Below, in pieces: positions 37,919-47,800 of a DNA stretch of 64,000 nucleotides. Origin of the DNA: Georgenia faecalis (GTDB lineage: Bacteria; Actinomycetota; Actinomycetes; Actinomycetales; Actinomycetaceae). The stretch's first letter is position 1; each line of letters starts with the position of its first letter. The notes below the pieces were generated by a model. It was not told the DNA's origin. It made no database searches and saw nothing but the letters and a program-made list of their open reading frames with translations. The translations under genes were made by a program, and so were the position numbers. Location of the stretch: positions 2,852,001-2,916,000 of the forward strand of contig NZ_CP033325.1 in the NCBI RefSeq assembly GCF_003710105.1. Direction: 5' to 3'.

Positions 37919-39268
37919 GTGGTGCTCCTCCTCCTCTCCGCGAACCACCACGACCTGGACCTCGCCGACATCGAGCGGCTGAGCACCGGCGCGCCCGAGG
38001 TGGGCCGGCAGGTCGTGGCCGCCTCGCCTGCCGTCGCGGGGGCCGTGACGCTCGCCACCTGCAACCGGTTCGAGGTCTACCTCGACGTCGACGGCGACCT
38101 CGCCGAGGCGGCCCGCGCCGCCGGCGACGTCGTCGCCCGCGCGAGCGGCGTGAGCGCGGACGAGGTCGCCGCCCGGATGCGCGTGGAGCACGGCGACGCC
38201 GCGGTCCGGCACCTGTTCGACGTGGCGTGCGGCCTCGACTCCGTCGTCGTCGGCGAGCGGGAGATCACCGGGCAGGTGCGCCGGGCGCTGTCCCAGGCCC
38301 GCACCGAGGGCACCACCTCCCCGCTGCTCGAGCGCACCCTCCAGCACGCCACCCGCACCTCCCGGCAGGTGGCGGTGGCCACCGACCTCGCCCGGGCGGG
38401 GCGCTCGGTCGTCTCCGTCGCGCTCGACCTCGCCGGCGCCCGCGCCGGCGGCCTGGACTGCGAGCGCGAGGACACCCCGTGGCCCGCGGACGAGCACACC
38501 GGCCCGATCCCCCGCGCCCGCTGGTCCGGGCGCCGCGTCCTGCTCGTCGGGACCGGGTCCTACGCCGGGGCCGCCCTCGCCGCGCTGCGCGAGCGGGGCG
38601 CCACGGACGTCCTCGTGTGGTCCGCGTCGGGCCGCGCCGAGGGCTTCGCCGCCTCGCACGGTGTGGCCACCGCCGCGCCGGACCTGGCCACCGCCCTCCA
38701 GGACGCCGACCTCGTCGTCACCTGCCGGGGCACCGGCACCCCCGTGCTCGACGTCGCCACGGTCGCGGACGGCATGCGGGCCCGGGCCGCGCGGGGCGGC
38801 ACCGGCCCCCTGGTGCTCATCGACCTCGCCCTGCGGCACGACATCGACCCCGCGGTCGCCGCGCTCGACGGCGTCCTCCTCGTCGACCTCGCCACGGTGC
38901 GCCGGCACGCCCCCACCGCGACCACCGCCGAGGTGGAGCGCGCCCGGGCCATCGTCGCCGACGGGATCCAGGACCTCGCCGGCGCGGCCGCGGAGCGCCG
39001 CATGGACGACGCCGTGGTGGCGCTGCGCTCGCGCGCCGCGGACGCCGTGGCCGACGAGCTCGCCGGGCTGCCCGCGGACGGCTCGGTGAGCGCCGAGCGC
39101 GCGGCCCGCGCCCTCCACCGCCTCGCCGCCCGGCTCGTCCACGAGCCGACCGTCCGCGCCCGCGAGGCGGGCCGGGACGGGCGGGCCGAGGAGCACCTCG
39201 CCGCCCTCGAGCAGGTGCTCGGACTTCGCGTGACCCGCGACACCCCCGCACAGCCCCACCCCTCCTGA
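37919..39268 (+). CDS. hemA: Glutamyl-tRNA reductase
   Basis: HemA (449 aa), the NADPH-dependent first step from glutamyl-tRNA to glutamate-1-semialdehyde, usually the controlled step. Catalytic Cys48 is in TLATCNRFEVY, followed by GLDSVVVGEREITGQVRRA and the Rossmann VLLVGTGSYAGAAL. I chose the GTG at 37919 because eight residues then precede the conserved NH, as in E. coli. It also fits a -10-like element 7 nt upstream. ATG at 37910 is the alternative. Confidence 0.95.
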   Translation: MVLLLLSANHHDLDLADIERLSTGAPEVGRQVVAASPAVAGAVTLATCNRFEVYLDVDGDLAEAARAAGDVVARASGVSADEVAARMRVEHGDAAVRHLFDVACGLDSVVVGEREITGQVRRALSQARTEGTTSPLLERTLQHATRTSRQVAVATDLARAGRSVVSVALDLAGARAGGLDCEREDTPWPADEHTGPIPRARWSGRRVLLVGTGSYAGAALAALRERGATDVLVWSASGRAEGFAASHGVATAAPDLATALQDADLVVTCRGTGTPVLDVATVADGMRARAARGGTGPLVLIDLALRHDIDPAVAALDGVLLVDLATVRRHAPTATTAEVERARAIVADGIQDLAGAAAERRMDDAVVALRSRAADAVADELAGLPADGSVSAERAARALHRLAARLVHEPTVRAREAGRDGRAEEHLAALEQVLGLRVTRDTPAQPHPS

Positions 39269-39308
39269 CGCACAGCCCGGTCACGAGCCGGGCGGAAGGA
39301 CCTTGGCG

Positions 39309-40421
39309 ATGTCGACCTCCCTCGCGCCGTACGACGCGGTGCTGCTCCTGTCCTTCGGCGGGCCCGAGGGGCCCGACGACGTCCTGCCGTTCCTGCGCAA
39401 CGTCACCGCCGGCCGCGGGATCCCCGACGAGCGCCTCGTCGAGGTGGGCGAGCACTACCAGCACTTCGGCGGCCGCAGCCCCATCAACGACCAGAACCGT
39501 GCGCTCCTCGCCGCGCTGCGCGCCGAGCTCGCCGGTCGCGGGCTCGACGTGCCCGTGGCCTGGGGCAACCGCAACTGGGCGCCCTACGTCACCGACGCGC
39601 TGCGCGAGCTCCACGACGCCGGCGCGCGGCGGGTGCTCACCCTCGTCACCAGCGCGTTCGCCTCCTACTCGGGGTGCCGGCAGTACCGCGAGGACATCGC
39701 CGCCGCGCTCATCGCGCTCGAGGCCGAGGGGCGCGAGCTCGTCGTCGACAAGGTCCGGCCCTACTTCAACGAGCCGGGGTTCGTCGAGGCGAACAGCGCC
39801 GCGCTCGTCGCCGCGTACGAGCGCCTCGGCGTCGCCCCCGGCCCCCAGGCCCCCGTCGTCTTCGTCACGCACTCCATCCCCACGACGATGGAGGTCGCCT
39901 CCGGCGTGCGGACCACCGCCAGCTACAGCGGTCAGCACCTCGACGTGGCCGCCGTGGTGGCGGGTGCGGCCCGCGAGCGCCTCGGGGCCCCCGTCCCGTG
40001 GGAGCTCGCGTACTGCTCGCGCTCGGGCAGCCCGCTCACGCCGTGGACCGAGCCCGACGTCAACCGCACGCTGCGGGCCCTCGCGCTCGACGGCGTCGAG
40101 CACGTCGTCCTCGCCCCCATCGGGTTCGTCTCGGACCACATGGAGGTCATCTACGACCTCGACACCGAGGCCCGGGAGACCGCCGACGAGCTCGGCATGC
40201 GCATGGAGCGCGCCGCCACCGCGGGCATCCACCCCACGTTCGTCGCCGGGCTCGCCGACCTCCTCCTCGAGCGGGCCGGCACCGAGCGCGGCGAGGCGCC
40301 CGCCCGCCCCGCGGCCGGCGCCCTGGGCTCCTGGCACGACGTCTGCCCCGCCGACTGCTGCCGGCTGCGCGCGGGCCTCGACTCCGGGGTCCCCGCCGCC
40401 GCCCAGCAGCCCACCGCCTGA
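39309..40421 (+). CDS. hemH: Coproporphyrin III ferrochelatase
   Basis: CpfC/HemH (370 aa), which inserts Fe2+ into coproporphyrin III. Visible: LLSFGGPEGPDDVLPFLRNV, the metal-site His in FVTHSIPTTM and Glu in PWELAYCSRSGSP. The C-terminal VCPADCC plus the Cys in SGCRQYRED are candidate ligands of the [2Fe-2S] cluster known from actinobacterial ferrochelatases. The ATG at 39309 is taken; a TTG two codons upstream is possible. Cytosolic. It follows hemA by 40 nt. Confidence 0.96.
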   Translation: MSTSLAPYDAVLLLSFGGPEGPDDVLPFLRNVTAGRGIPDERLVEVGEHYQHFGGRSPINDQNRALLAALRAELAGRGLDVPVAWGNRNWAPYVTDALRELHDAGARRVLTLVTSAFASYSGCRQYREDIAAALIALEAEGRELVVDKVRPYFNEPGFVEANSAALVAAYERLGVAPGPQAPVVFVTHSIPTTMEVASGVRTTASYSGQHLDVAAVVAGAARERLGAPVPWELAYCSRSGSPLTPWTEPDVNRTLRALALDGVEHVVLAPIGFVSDHMEVIYDLDTEARETADELGMRMERAATAGIHPTFVAGLADLLLERAGTERGEAPARPAAGALGSWHDVCPADCCRLRAGLDSGVPAAAQQPTA

Positions 40422-40436
40422 CCCTCGAGGAGCCCC

Positions 40437-41156
40437 ATGACCACCCCCGTCCCCCGGATCGGCGCCGGCGCCGACACCGAGACCATCAACGCGGGCATCG
40501 ACTACACGATGTGGTCGGTCTTCGCCACGGCCGCCCCGCTGCCCGCCGACGACGCCGAGCGGGCCGCCGTCGTCGCGGCCGCGCAGGAGGCCGTCGCGGG
40601 CTCCGGCGTCGTACTGCGCGGCTGGTACGACGTCGCCGGCCTGCGGGCCGACGCGGACCTCATGGTGTGGTGGCACGCCCCCACCGTCGAGGCCGTCCAG
40701 GACGCCTACCACCGGCTCCTCGCGTCCCCGCTCGGGGCGCACCTGAGCCCGGTGTGGTCCGTCGTCGGGCTGCACCGCCCGGCGGAGTTCAACAAGCGCC
40801 ACGTGCCCGCCTACCTCGCGGGCGAGGACCCGGGCGCCTACCTGTGCGTCTACCCCTTCGTCCGCTCCTACGAGTGGTACCTGCTGCCCGACGCCGAGCG
40901 CAGCCAGATGCTCCGCGAGCACGGCATGGCGGCGCGCGACTACCCGGACGTGCGGGCCAACACCGTCTCGGCGTTCGCGCTGGGCGACTACGAGTGGATC
41001 CTCGCCTTCGAGGCGGCCGAGCTGCACCGCATCGTCGACGTCATGCGGGACCTACGGGCCACCGCCGCCCGCCGGCACGTGCGCGAGGAGGTCCCGTTCT
41101 TCACGGGCCCGCGCGTCCCGCTGGCGGCCTGGGCCGACCGCCAGCCCCGCGCCTGA
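40437..41156 (+). CDS. hemQ: Coproheme decarboxylase
   Basis: ChdC/HemQ (239 aa), which uses peroxide to decarboxylate coproheme III to haem b, the last step of the coproporphyrin branch. A dimeric ferredoxin-like fold of the chlorite-dismutase family. The segment [21 protein letters not shown] holds the Tyr identified as catalytic in actinobacterial ChdC. The start has GAGGAGCCCC upstream. Last gene of the rightward arm; a strong terminator follows. Confidence 0.97.
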   Translation: MTTPVPRIGAGADTETINAGIDYTMWSVFATAAPLPADDAERAAVVAAAQEAVAGSGVVLRGWYDVAGLRADADLMVWWHAPTVEAVQDAYHRLLASPLGAHLSPVWSVVGLHRPAEFNKRHVPAYLAGEDPGAYLCVYPFVRSYEWYLLPDAERSQMLREHGMAARDYPDVRANTVSAFALGDYEWILAFEAAELHRIVDVMRDLRATAARRHVREEVPFFTGPRVPLAAWADRQPRA

Positions 41157-41170
41157 CGCCCCTCCCGCCC

Positions 41171-41216
41171 GACGCAGGGGTGGGACCCGCCACGGGGCGG
41201 GTCCCGCCCCTGCGTC
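41171..41216. terminator. Bidirectional terminator between hemQ and the MFS gene
   Basis: A 46-nt inverted repeat: GACGCAGGGG, one unpaired T, GGGACCCGCC, loop ACGG, then the complement with one unpaired G. Twenty base pairs in all. It sits between convergent genes and can serve both. Confidence 0.85.
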
Positions 41217-41259
41217 GTCCCTGCGGCCGGCAGGGCGGCGCTCAGGGCCGCGGCCGAGC

Positions 41260-42501
41260 CTAGGCCGAGGGCCGGGTGCTCGCCGGGGCGCCGGCGTCGT
41301 CGTGGCCGGGACGGGCCGGCGGGCGCGCGACCGGGGCCAGCAGCAGGCTGAGGACGAGCGGGACCGCGATGGCGAGCAGCGCCGGGCGGTAGCCCACGAC
41401 GTCGGCGAGCAGGCCCAGCAGCGGCGGGCCGACGAGGAACGCCGTGTACCCGATCGAGGAGACGACGGAGACCCGCGCCGCGGCGCGCAGCGGGTCGTCC
41501 GAGGCCGCGCTCATCCCCACGGGGAAGCCCAGCGCGGCGCCCAGGCCCCACACCGCCGCGCCGACGAGGGCGAGCGGCAGCCAGGGCGAGGCGACGAAGA
41601 CGACCAGGCCGACAAGGGCGAGCCCCGTGCACATGCGGAGCACCGCCACGCGCCCGAACCGCCCGAGGAGGAGCTCCCCCGCGAACCGCATGAGCGTCAT
41701 GGCGGCGACGAAGACGCCGAAGGCCAGGGCGCCCATGGCGTCCCGCGTGTGGAAGCCGTCGACGACGGCGAGCGCCAGCCAGTCGTTCGCCGCCCCCTCG
41801 GTGAGCGCGGCGGCGAGGACCAGCAGCCCGATGAGGACGGTCCGCCCCTCCCGCCAGCCGGACAGGGCGGCGGCCAGGCCCCCGCGACGCCCCGGGGCGG
41901 AGGGCACGGGCACGGCGGGCAGGAACGCGCGCACGCTCACCGCCACCGTCGCCAGCGCCACGACCAGACCGCCGACGAGATGGACGGGGACCGGGACGCC
42001 GGCGAGGGCCGCCAGCGCCCCCACCCCCGCGCCGGCCACGGTGCCCACCGAGAAGCCCGCGTGGAAGCGCGGCATGATCGCCCGCCCCACCGCGTGCTCC
42101 ACGGCGCCGCCCTCGAGGTTCATGGCGACGTCCCAGGCGCCGATCCCCGCCTGGGCGACGAACAGCCCGGCTCCGAGGAGCGGCACGGACCCCGCCTGCA
42201 CGCCCAGGGCCACGACGGCGAACCCGGCGACCGCGACCCCCGCGGCGGCCAGCACGGTACGGGCGGTGCCCAGGCGCTGGACGACGGCGCCGGTGAGCGG
42301 CAGGGCGAGGAGCGAGCCGACGGACCCGACGAGCAGGAGGAGCCCGAGCTGGGCGGGGTCCAGGCCCAGCGCGTCCCGGACCGCGGGGAGGCGGGAGACC
42401 CAGGTGGCGAAGAGGAACCCGTTGAGCACGAAGACGGCGAACACGGCGCGGGCGGCGCGCCGGCCGACCTCCGTCCCGGCCGTGCCCGGCGCGGGCGTCA
42501 C
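41260..42501 (-). CDS. MFS transporter
   Basis: A 413-aa major facilitator with about 12 membrane helices. The first helix is AARAVFAVFVLNGFLFATWVSRLP, the motif-A-like loop is GAVVQRLGTARTVLAAAG, and there is GFPVGMSAASDDPLRAAARVS in the second half. This arrangement resembles the YbjJ-like group whose substrates are poorly known. The GTG start overlaps the upstream MaoC gene by 4 nt (GTGA), so it is co-transcribed with the dehydratase pair. Substrate cannot be inferred. Confidence 0.85.
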   Translation of the reverse strand: MTPAPGTAGTEVGRRAARAVFAVFVLNGFLFATWVSRLPAVRDALGLDPAQLGLLLLVGSVGSLLALPLTGAVVQRLGTARTVLAAAGVAVAGFAVVALGVQAGSVPLLGAGLFVAQAGIGAWDVAMNLEGGAVEHAVGRAIMPRFHAGFSVGTVAGAGVGALAALAGVPVPVHLVGGLVVALATVAVSVRAFLPAVPVPSAPGRRGGLAAALSGWREGRTVLIGLLVLAAALTEGAANDWLALAVVDGFHTRDAMGALAFGVFVAAMTLMRFAGELLLGRFGRVAVLRMCTGLALVGLVVFVASPWLPLALVGAAVWGLGAALGFPVGMSAASDDPLRAAARVSVVSSIGYTAFLVGPPLLGLLADVVGYRPALLAIAVPLVLSLLLAPVARPPARPGHDDAGAPASTRPSA

Positions 42502-42896
42502 GGCGCGCGTCGGACGAGCGCCTGGGCCCGGGCGAGCACGGTGACACCGTCGCAGCGGACCGTGAGGTCCACGCGGACGGTGTCCTCCTCGAGCGCCCCC
42601 ACCCGGCCGCTGACGAGGACCTCGGCCGCGCCGTCGCCGGGGACGAGGACCGGGCGGGTGAAGCGCACGCCGTAGTCGAGGACGGCGCCGGGGTCCCCGG
42701 CCCAGTCGGTGAGGGCCGTCGCCGCCAGGCCCATCGTCGCCATGCCGTGGGCGATGACGCCGGGCAGGCCGGCGGCGGCGGCCGCGGCGTCGTTGTAGTG
42801 GATGGGGTTGACGTCCCCGGACGCGCCCGCGTAGCGCACGAGGCGCGTGCGGTCGACGGTGAAGGTCCGCTCGAAGAGCTCGTCGCCGACGTTCAT
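42498..42896 (-). CDS. MaoC-type dehydratase, HadB-like (catalytic subunit)
   Basis: A 132-aa single hot-dog protein. The hydratase-2 motif is intact: YAGASGDVNPIHYNDAAAAAAGLPGVIAHGM (about residues 22-52), with catalytic Asp and His in SGDVNPIH. In mycobacteria the equivalent HadB pairs with HadA or HadC as a 3-hydroxyacyl-ACP dehydratase of FAS-II. Here the acyl substrate is not known. The start overlaps the preceding gene (ATGA), supporting a heterodimer. Confidence 0.88.
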   Translation of the reverse strand: MNVGDELFERTFTVDRTRLVRYAGASGDVNPIHYNDAAAAAAGLPGVIAHGMATMGLAATALTDWAGDPGAVLDYGVRFTRPVLVPGDGAAEVLVSGRVGALEEDTVRVDLTVRCDGVTVLARAQALVRRAP

Positions 42897-43366
42897 CGCC
42901 CCTCCCCCCGCACGGCGAGCGTGGAGCGCACCGTGGCCACCGGGGCGCCGTCGTCGTCGACGATCTCGGTGCGGGTGGAGACCATGGCCAGGCCCGCCCG
43001 CTCGGTGAGGGAGTCGACGTGGACCTCGCCCCGCAGGCGCATGCCCGCGACGATGGGGCGGTGGTGCGTGAAGCGCTCCTCGGCGTGGACGACGCGGGTG
43101 AAGTCGATGCCCGAGGCGGGGTCGGCCACGTAGGCCTGCTCGGCGCGCTGGGCGATCACCACGGCGAAGGTCGGGGGCGCGACGACGTCGTCGTAGCCCA
43201 GCGCCCGGGCGGCGGCCGGGTCGGTGTGGGCCGGGTGCGTGGCCCCCAGCGCCTGCGCCATCTCGGCGATCTTCACGGCGGTGACCTCGTAGGTCTCCCG
43301 GGGGGCATAGGAACGCCCCACGAGCGTCAGGTCGACGCTGGTGGGGCGGTTGTCCGGCGCGTTCAC
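42893..43366 (-). CDS. FAS1-like/MaoC-N dehydratase, HadA-like subunit
   Basis: A 157-aa hot-dog protein of the accessory type. The region equivalent to the hydratase-2 motif reads LGATHPAHTDPAAARALGYDDVVAPPTFAVV, so the catalytic Asp is replaced (T in GATHPAH). This is as expected for the non-catalytic partner that shapes the acyl tunnel. TAGGCT lies 6 nt before the GTG, consistent with a leaderless mRNA. First gene of the hadA-hadB-MFS unit. Confidence 0.88.
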   Translation of the reverse strand: MNAPDNRPTSVDLTLVGRSYAPRETYEVTAVKIAEMAQALGATHPAHTDPAAARALGYDDVVAPPTFAVVIAQRAEQAYVADPASGIDFTRVVHAEERFTHHRPIVAGMRLRGEVHVDSLTERAGLAMVSTRTEIVDDDGAPVATVRSTLAVRGEGR

Positions 43367-43400
43367 CGGACCAGCCTAGGGCAGGCGGCTGGGGCAGGCC

Positions 43401-43571
43401 TCAGCGCGTCTCGCGGTGCGTCGTCTTGAGGTTGCAGCGCGGGCAGTACTTCGCCAGCTCAAGACGGTCGGGGTTGTTGCGGCGGTTCTTCTTGGTGATG
43501 TAGTTCCGCTCCTTGCACTGCTCGCAGGCAAGGGTGATCTTGGGGCGGACGTCCGACGACTTCGCGGCCAC
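43401..43571 (-). CDS. rpmG: Ribosomal protein L33, zinc-binding type
   Basis: L33 (56 aa) with four Cys in two CxxC pairs (ACEQC and YCPRC), so the zinc-containing form. The GTG at 43569-43571 gives [14 protein letters not shown], with GAGGAAG upstream. The extended frame upstream has no family similarity. Its place beside tRNA-Met/Thr and the MaoC pair is conserved in actinobacteria. Confidence 0.97.
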   Translation of the reverse strand: MAAKSSDVRPKITLACEQCKERNYITKKNRRNNPDRLELAKYCPRCNLKTTHRETR

Positions 43572-43642
43572 GGGGCACTTCCTCACATCGATTATCGGGC
43601 GCCGGCCGTCTGCTCGACGGCCGGCGTCTGTCTCCACGCCGG

Positions 43643-43716
43643 TAGCGGGGGCGGGACTCGAACCCGCGACACCACGATTATGAGCCGTGTGCTCTAACCG
43701 ACTGAGCTACCCCGCC
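43643..43716 (-). tRNA. tRNA-Met (anticodon CAT), elongator type
   Basis: A 74-nt cloverleaf with GGCGGGG/CCCCGCT acceptor, anticodon loop CTCATAA and T-loop TTCGAGT. The 1-72 pair is G-T, not the mismatch of initiators, so elongator Met. CCA is not encoded. Confidence 0.96.
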
Positions 43717-43762
43717 ACGGCCCCTGCGTACCACCGGCGGACCGGCGGCCCGTGAGGACCTG

Positions 43763-43835
43763 AGCCCCGAAAGGGAATCGAACCCTTGACCTTCTCCTTA
43801 CCATGGAGACGCTCTGCCGACTGAGCTATCGGGGC
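43763..43835 (-). tRNA. tRNA-Thr (anticodon GGT)
   Basis: A 73-nt cloverleaf with GCCCCGA/TCGGGGC acceptor, anticodon stem TCTCC/GGAGA with loop ATGGTAA and T-loop TTCGATT. CCA is not encoded. Confidence 0.96.
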
Positions 43836-44051
43836 GGCGGGGACGAGCGTACATGCTCGCGCGCCGGGCAGGAAATCGCCGCGGACGTGGGGTCCGCCAC
43901 GTGGTGGATGTCACGGTTCCGCGGGCGCCGGGCGAGCCAGTTCCGGTGGCGAACATCACCCCGCGGAGCCCGCATCGGACACCGCCGGGTGGCCTCCGCA
44001 GGGCCGGGACGCACGCGGCCCACCACCGCAGCTGCGGAGATGGGCCGGACG

Positions 44052-44133
44052 TGGCGGGTGCAGGATTCGAACCTGCGAAGCATTCCGCGGCTGATTTACA
44101 GTCAGCTCCCTTTGGCCGCTCGGGCAACCCGCC
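44052..44133 (-). tRNA. tRNA-Tyr (anticodon GTA)
   Basis: An 82-nt class II tRNA: acceptor GGCGGGT/ACCCGCC, anticodon stem GCTGA/TCAGC with loop CTGTAAA, long variable arm, T-loop TTCGAAT. First of the Tyr-Thr-Met-rpmG series read leftward. Confidence 0.97.
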
Positions 44134-44157
44134 TTGGTCCGCGGAGGACCGAGTGGA

Positions 44158-44187
44158 AGGATAGCAACCCTCACCGGGTGGTCCTAA
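44158..44187 (-). promoter_or_regulatory. Candidate promoter of tRNA-Tyr
   Basis: Minus strand: TTAGGA-like -35, 18 nt, TATCCT (44158-44163). The -10 fits TANNNT and lies 25 nt before the tRNA. The -35 is weak. Confidence 0.4.
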
Positions 44188-44235
44188 CCGGCTCCGCTGC
44201 GTACCGGTGGGCCCACGACACACAGAGGAGCACGG

Positions 44236-44733
44236 ATGCCCAGCGACGCCTCGTTCGACATCGTCAGCAAGGTCGACCGGCAGGAGGTGGACAACGCGCT
44301 CAACCAGGCGGCGAAGGAGATCGCCCAGCGCTACGACTTCAAGGGCGTCGGCGCGACGATCGCCTGGAGCGGGGAGAGCATCCTCATGACGGCGAACTCC
44401 CCCGAGCGGGTCAAGGCCGTCCTCGACGTCCTAGAGACCAAGCTCATCCGCCGCGGCGTCTCCCTCAAGTCCCTCGACCTCGGCGACGGCGAGCCCCAGG
44501 CCTCGGGCAAGGAGTTCCGGCTCTCGGGGACCCTCAAGGAGGGCCTGGAGCAGGACGTGGCGAAGAAGATCACCAAGCTCATCCGCGACTCCGGCCCCAA
44601 GGGCGTCAAGACGCAGATCACCGGCGACGAGGTCCGGGTGACGAGCAAGAGCCGCGACGACCTCCAGCAGGTGATCGCCCTGCTCAAGGACGCCGATCTC
44701 GACGCGGCGCTGCAGTTCGTCAACTACCGCTGA
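44236..44733 (+). CDS. yajQ: YajQ-family nucleotide-binding protein
   Basis: A 165-aa DUF520/YajQ protein with two ferredoxin-like repeats. It starts [25 protein letters not shown] and has RYDFKG and [29 protein letters not shown], both signature regions. YajQ homologues bind cyclic di-GMP in Xanthomonas; the role in actinobacteria is not established. There is a clear GAGGAG 6 nt upstream of the ATG. Confidence 0.93.
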   Translation: MPSDASFDIVSKVDRQEVDNALNQAAKEIAQRYDFKGVGATIAWSGESILMTANSPERVKAVLDVLETKLIRRGVSLKSLDLGDGEPQASGKEFRLSGTLKEGLEQDVAKKITKLIRDSGPKGVKTQITGDEVRVTSKSRDDLQQVIALLKDADLDAALQFVNYR

Positions 44734-44789
44734 TCTCCCGCCCGGGTCGACCTCGCCGGGCCCCGCTCCCGCCGTCGCGGGCGGCGGCG

Positions 44790-44820
44790 TCCGGGGCACA
44801 CCTGGCAGGTGCGCCCCGGA
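44790..44820. terminator. Bidirectional terminator between yajQ and the rhamnosidase
   Basis: TCCGGGGC, one mismatch, CACCT, loop GGC, AGGTG and GCCCCGGA: thirteen base pairs. It lies between two convergent stops. Confidence 0.75.
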
Positions 44821-44841
44821 CTCACCGGCCGCTCGTGCGCG

Positions 44842-47800
44842 TCAGCGGGCCGCCTGCGAGCGTCGGCGCACCACCACGGCACTCACCGCGCCCCCCACGG
44901 CGAGCAGGAGGGCCACGGCCAGGAGCGGGGCGAGCGAGGCGCCGGTCCACGGCAGATCACCACCCGCGCCGCCACCGCCTGACGCCGGCGGCGTCGAGGG
45001 ATCGGTTCCCGGGGCCGTCGCTCCGTCGGTGGGAGCCGTCCCCGGGCCGGTCGGGCCGTCCGTCGGGCCGTCCGTCGGGCCGTCGGTCGGCTCGCCCGTC
45101 GGGTCGACGGTGGGGTCCGGCGTCGGCTCCTCGCCCGGGACCACGTAGGCGCTGTCGACCGTCGCCGTCACGGTGGCGCCGTCGACCTCGAACTCGTACC
45201 CGCCCGCACCCAGCCGGAACATCGCGGTGGTGAGGCCGTTCCGCTCGGCCATGCCCTCGAACGAGACGCCCGGGACCTCGACGAACTCGCTCACCGCGGT
45301 GCTCGTCGGCAGGTAGAGCGTCGCCGTCGTGTTGGCCGGAACCGTCGTCGCGTACGAGGCGATCTCACCGTCCGAGGCCTGCCAGGCCGACTCGATGAGG
45401 CCGTAGCTCGACGTCATGCTCCCCGCGACGGAGGTGAAGGTCCCGCCCGGGACCGGCTGGAGCACGAAGTCCCGGTAGCCCTTCGCCCCGTCAGAGGTGA
45501 TGCCGAGCTGGTACTCGTACATCCAGGCCTGCGACGCGCCGAGGGCGAAGTGGTTCTGGGAGTTCATCGAGCTCTGGCCGCCGATGCCCAGCCCGCGCTC
45601 GTAGGCGTTCCACAGCTCCCACATCGACGTCGCCCCGAGCGTGACCGGGTAGAGCCAGCTCGTGTACTCGTCGCTACTGAAGAGCCGGTAGGCGGTCTCG
45701 ATGTCGCCGTTCCTCGTCAGCGCCGGGAGGATGTTCGGCGTCGCGTTGAACCCGGTCGTGATGGTGTACGGCTTGTTGCTCGCCTGCCCTCCGGAGAACA
45801 GCCCGGTACCGGGCCGCGGCCCGTTGCCGTTGTTGCTCTGGCTCGGGTCGGCGATGAGCTCGGCGAGCCGCATGGTCGCGAACTCCCGGTAGGTCATCCC
45901 GGCGTGGTCGCCACCCTGGACCGTCATCTCGTCGCTGAACAGGCCGAGCGCGAGCGGGGTGGCGTAGGAGGCCTGCGAGTCCTGGAGGGTGCGTCCCGAG
46001 AGCAGCTCGGCCCCCGGGGTCGCGTTGAGGGTGAACCCGGTCTGCGGGTCGACATAGAGCCTGTTGAAGCTCTCCTTGCCGTCCGCGAACCGCTGCCGCA
46101 GCGTGTCGGCGTATGCCGTGTCGCCGACGATGTCGGCCATCTCGGCGGAGACCTCGAGGTAGTACAGGTACATGGCCTGGTTGACCATGTGGGGCCCGGT
46201 GTTGTTGTCCATGCTGATGTGGTCGGCGTGCCCCGAGGTCAGGGACGAGAGCCCCGGGTAGTCGGCGTGCAGCGGGCCGGCGTCGTGGTGACCCTCGAGC
46301 CAGTCCTTGATGGTCGAGAAGTTCTCCCGGACGATCCGGGTGTCGCCGTACTGGGTGTAGACCTGCCAGGGCGCCTGCACCACGGCGCCCTCCCAGGTCG
46401 GCGACTGCGGCAGGGCGTCGCCCCGGTCCCCCGTCAGGCTGATGATCGGCACGGTGTCGCCGATCCCGCCGTTGACGCCCTGGGCGTCCCGGAGAGCGAC
46501 CATCCACTGGCGCAGGAACGCCTGGGTGTCGAGCGAGTTGTAGGTGGCCGCACGGGCGTAGGCCTGCAGGTCACCGGTCCAGCCCATCCGCTCGTTGCGT
46601 GCGGGGGTGTCCGTCGGCAGCGAGAAGAAGTTGCCGAGCTGGCTGCGCTGGACATTCCTGAAGAACTGGGTGGCGAGCGCACCGGTGTAGTTGTCGTCGC
46701 TCGTCGTCGCCTCGTACCTGCCCTCGGGCACGTCGATGGAGGCGAGGACGATGCCCTCGACGTTCTCCAGCGGCAGTGGCTCCGTCCGGCCCGGGACCGT
46801 GATCTCGATGTACTGGTAGCCACGGAAGGTGAAGTTCGGCGTGATGACGACGTCCCGGTCCGCGTCCGCCGCCGACGCGACGTAGACGTCCGTGTTGAGG
46901 GCGGCCCGGTAGGTGTCGGACAGGACACGCCCGGCGACGCCGGGGCGGTAGCTGCCCTCCGGCCCGTACAGGTCGCTGTACGGCGTGGGGTCGTAGACCC
47001 GCGGGTCGAGGCCTGGGAACGTCATGTTCGGCGAGTCGCTGTTGCCCGGGTAGATGGTCTCGGCGTGGCGGAAGATCACCTCGTCCCCCTGCTGCAGCGT
47101 GCCCGCGGGGATCGTCACGCTCGGGACACCGACCATGTTGGCGCCCATGTCGTAGGTCCAGGTGAGGTCGTCGTCGCTGTGCGTGTCCAGGACGCGCATG
47201 GCGGTCAGGCGCTCCGCCTCGCGGATCGGCTTGTCCTGGCGGGCGACGATCTCGGGGTTGAGCCCCTCTCTCATCGCGATGACGTCGGGCGTCGACCACC
47301 GGGCGAGCAGCGAGGGCTCGTAACCCGTCGTGGTCCACCCGGTGACGTCGGCCTCCTTGTTGGCGTCGTAGCGCACCCCCTGGAAGTTGTCGGCGTACCG
47401 GTGGGGTCCGTCGTTGAAGGACCGCCAGGTCGCGGGGTCCGTGACGATCGTCTCCGTGCTGCCGTCCGCGTACGTGATCACCAGCTTGGCCAGCAGGGCC
47501 TCGCTGTCACCGAACGTGTTGTAGTTGGCCGGCGTGAAGGTCATGTATCCGGTCCAGAAGCCCGGGCCGAGCAGCGCACCGACGGCGTTCGTGCCGTTCG
47601 AGAGCATGTCGGTCACGTCGTAGGTGTGGTAGTTGAGCGTCTTGGCGAATGTGGACATCCCCGGGTTGAGGTAGTCCTCGCTCATCCGCTCGCCGTTGAT
47701 GAACATCTCGTAGGCGCCCTGGGCGGTGACGTACATCCGCGCCTTGGCGATGTCCTTCGCCGGGTCGGTCCGGAACTGGGTGCGCAGCTGCGTCTGGGCG

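Noticed and set aside
43643-44133. tRNA group as an integration site for a mobile element
   Set aside because: No integrase, no repeated tRNA 3' end and no att-like direct repeat was seen nearby.
45049-45084. Short direct repeats as a CRISPR-like array
   Set aside because: They are 12-bp in-frame units coding a Gly-Pro-Thr-Asp linker, with no spacers.
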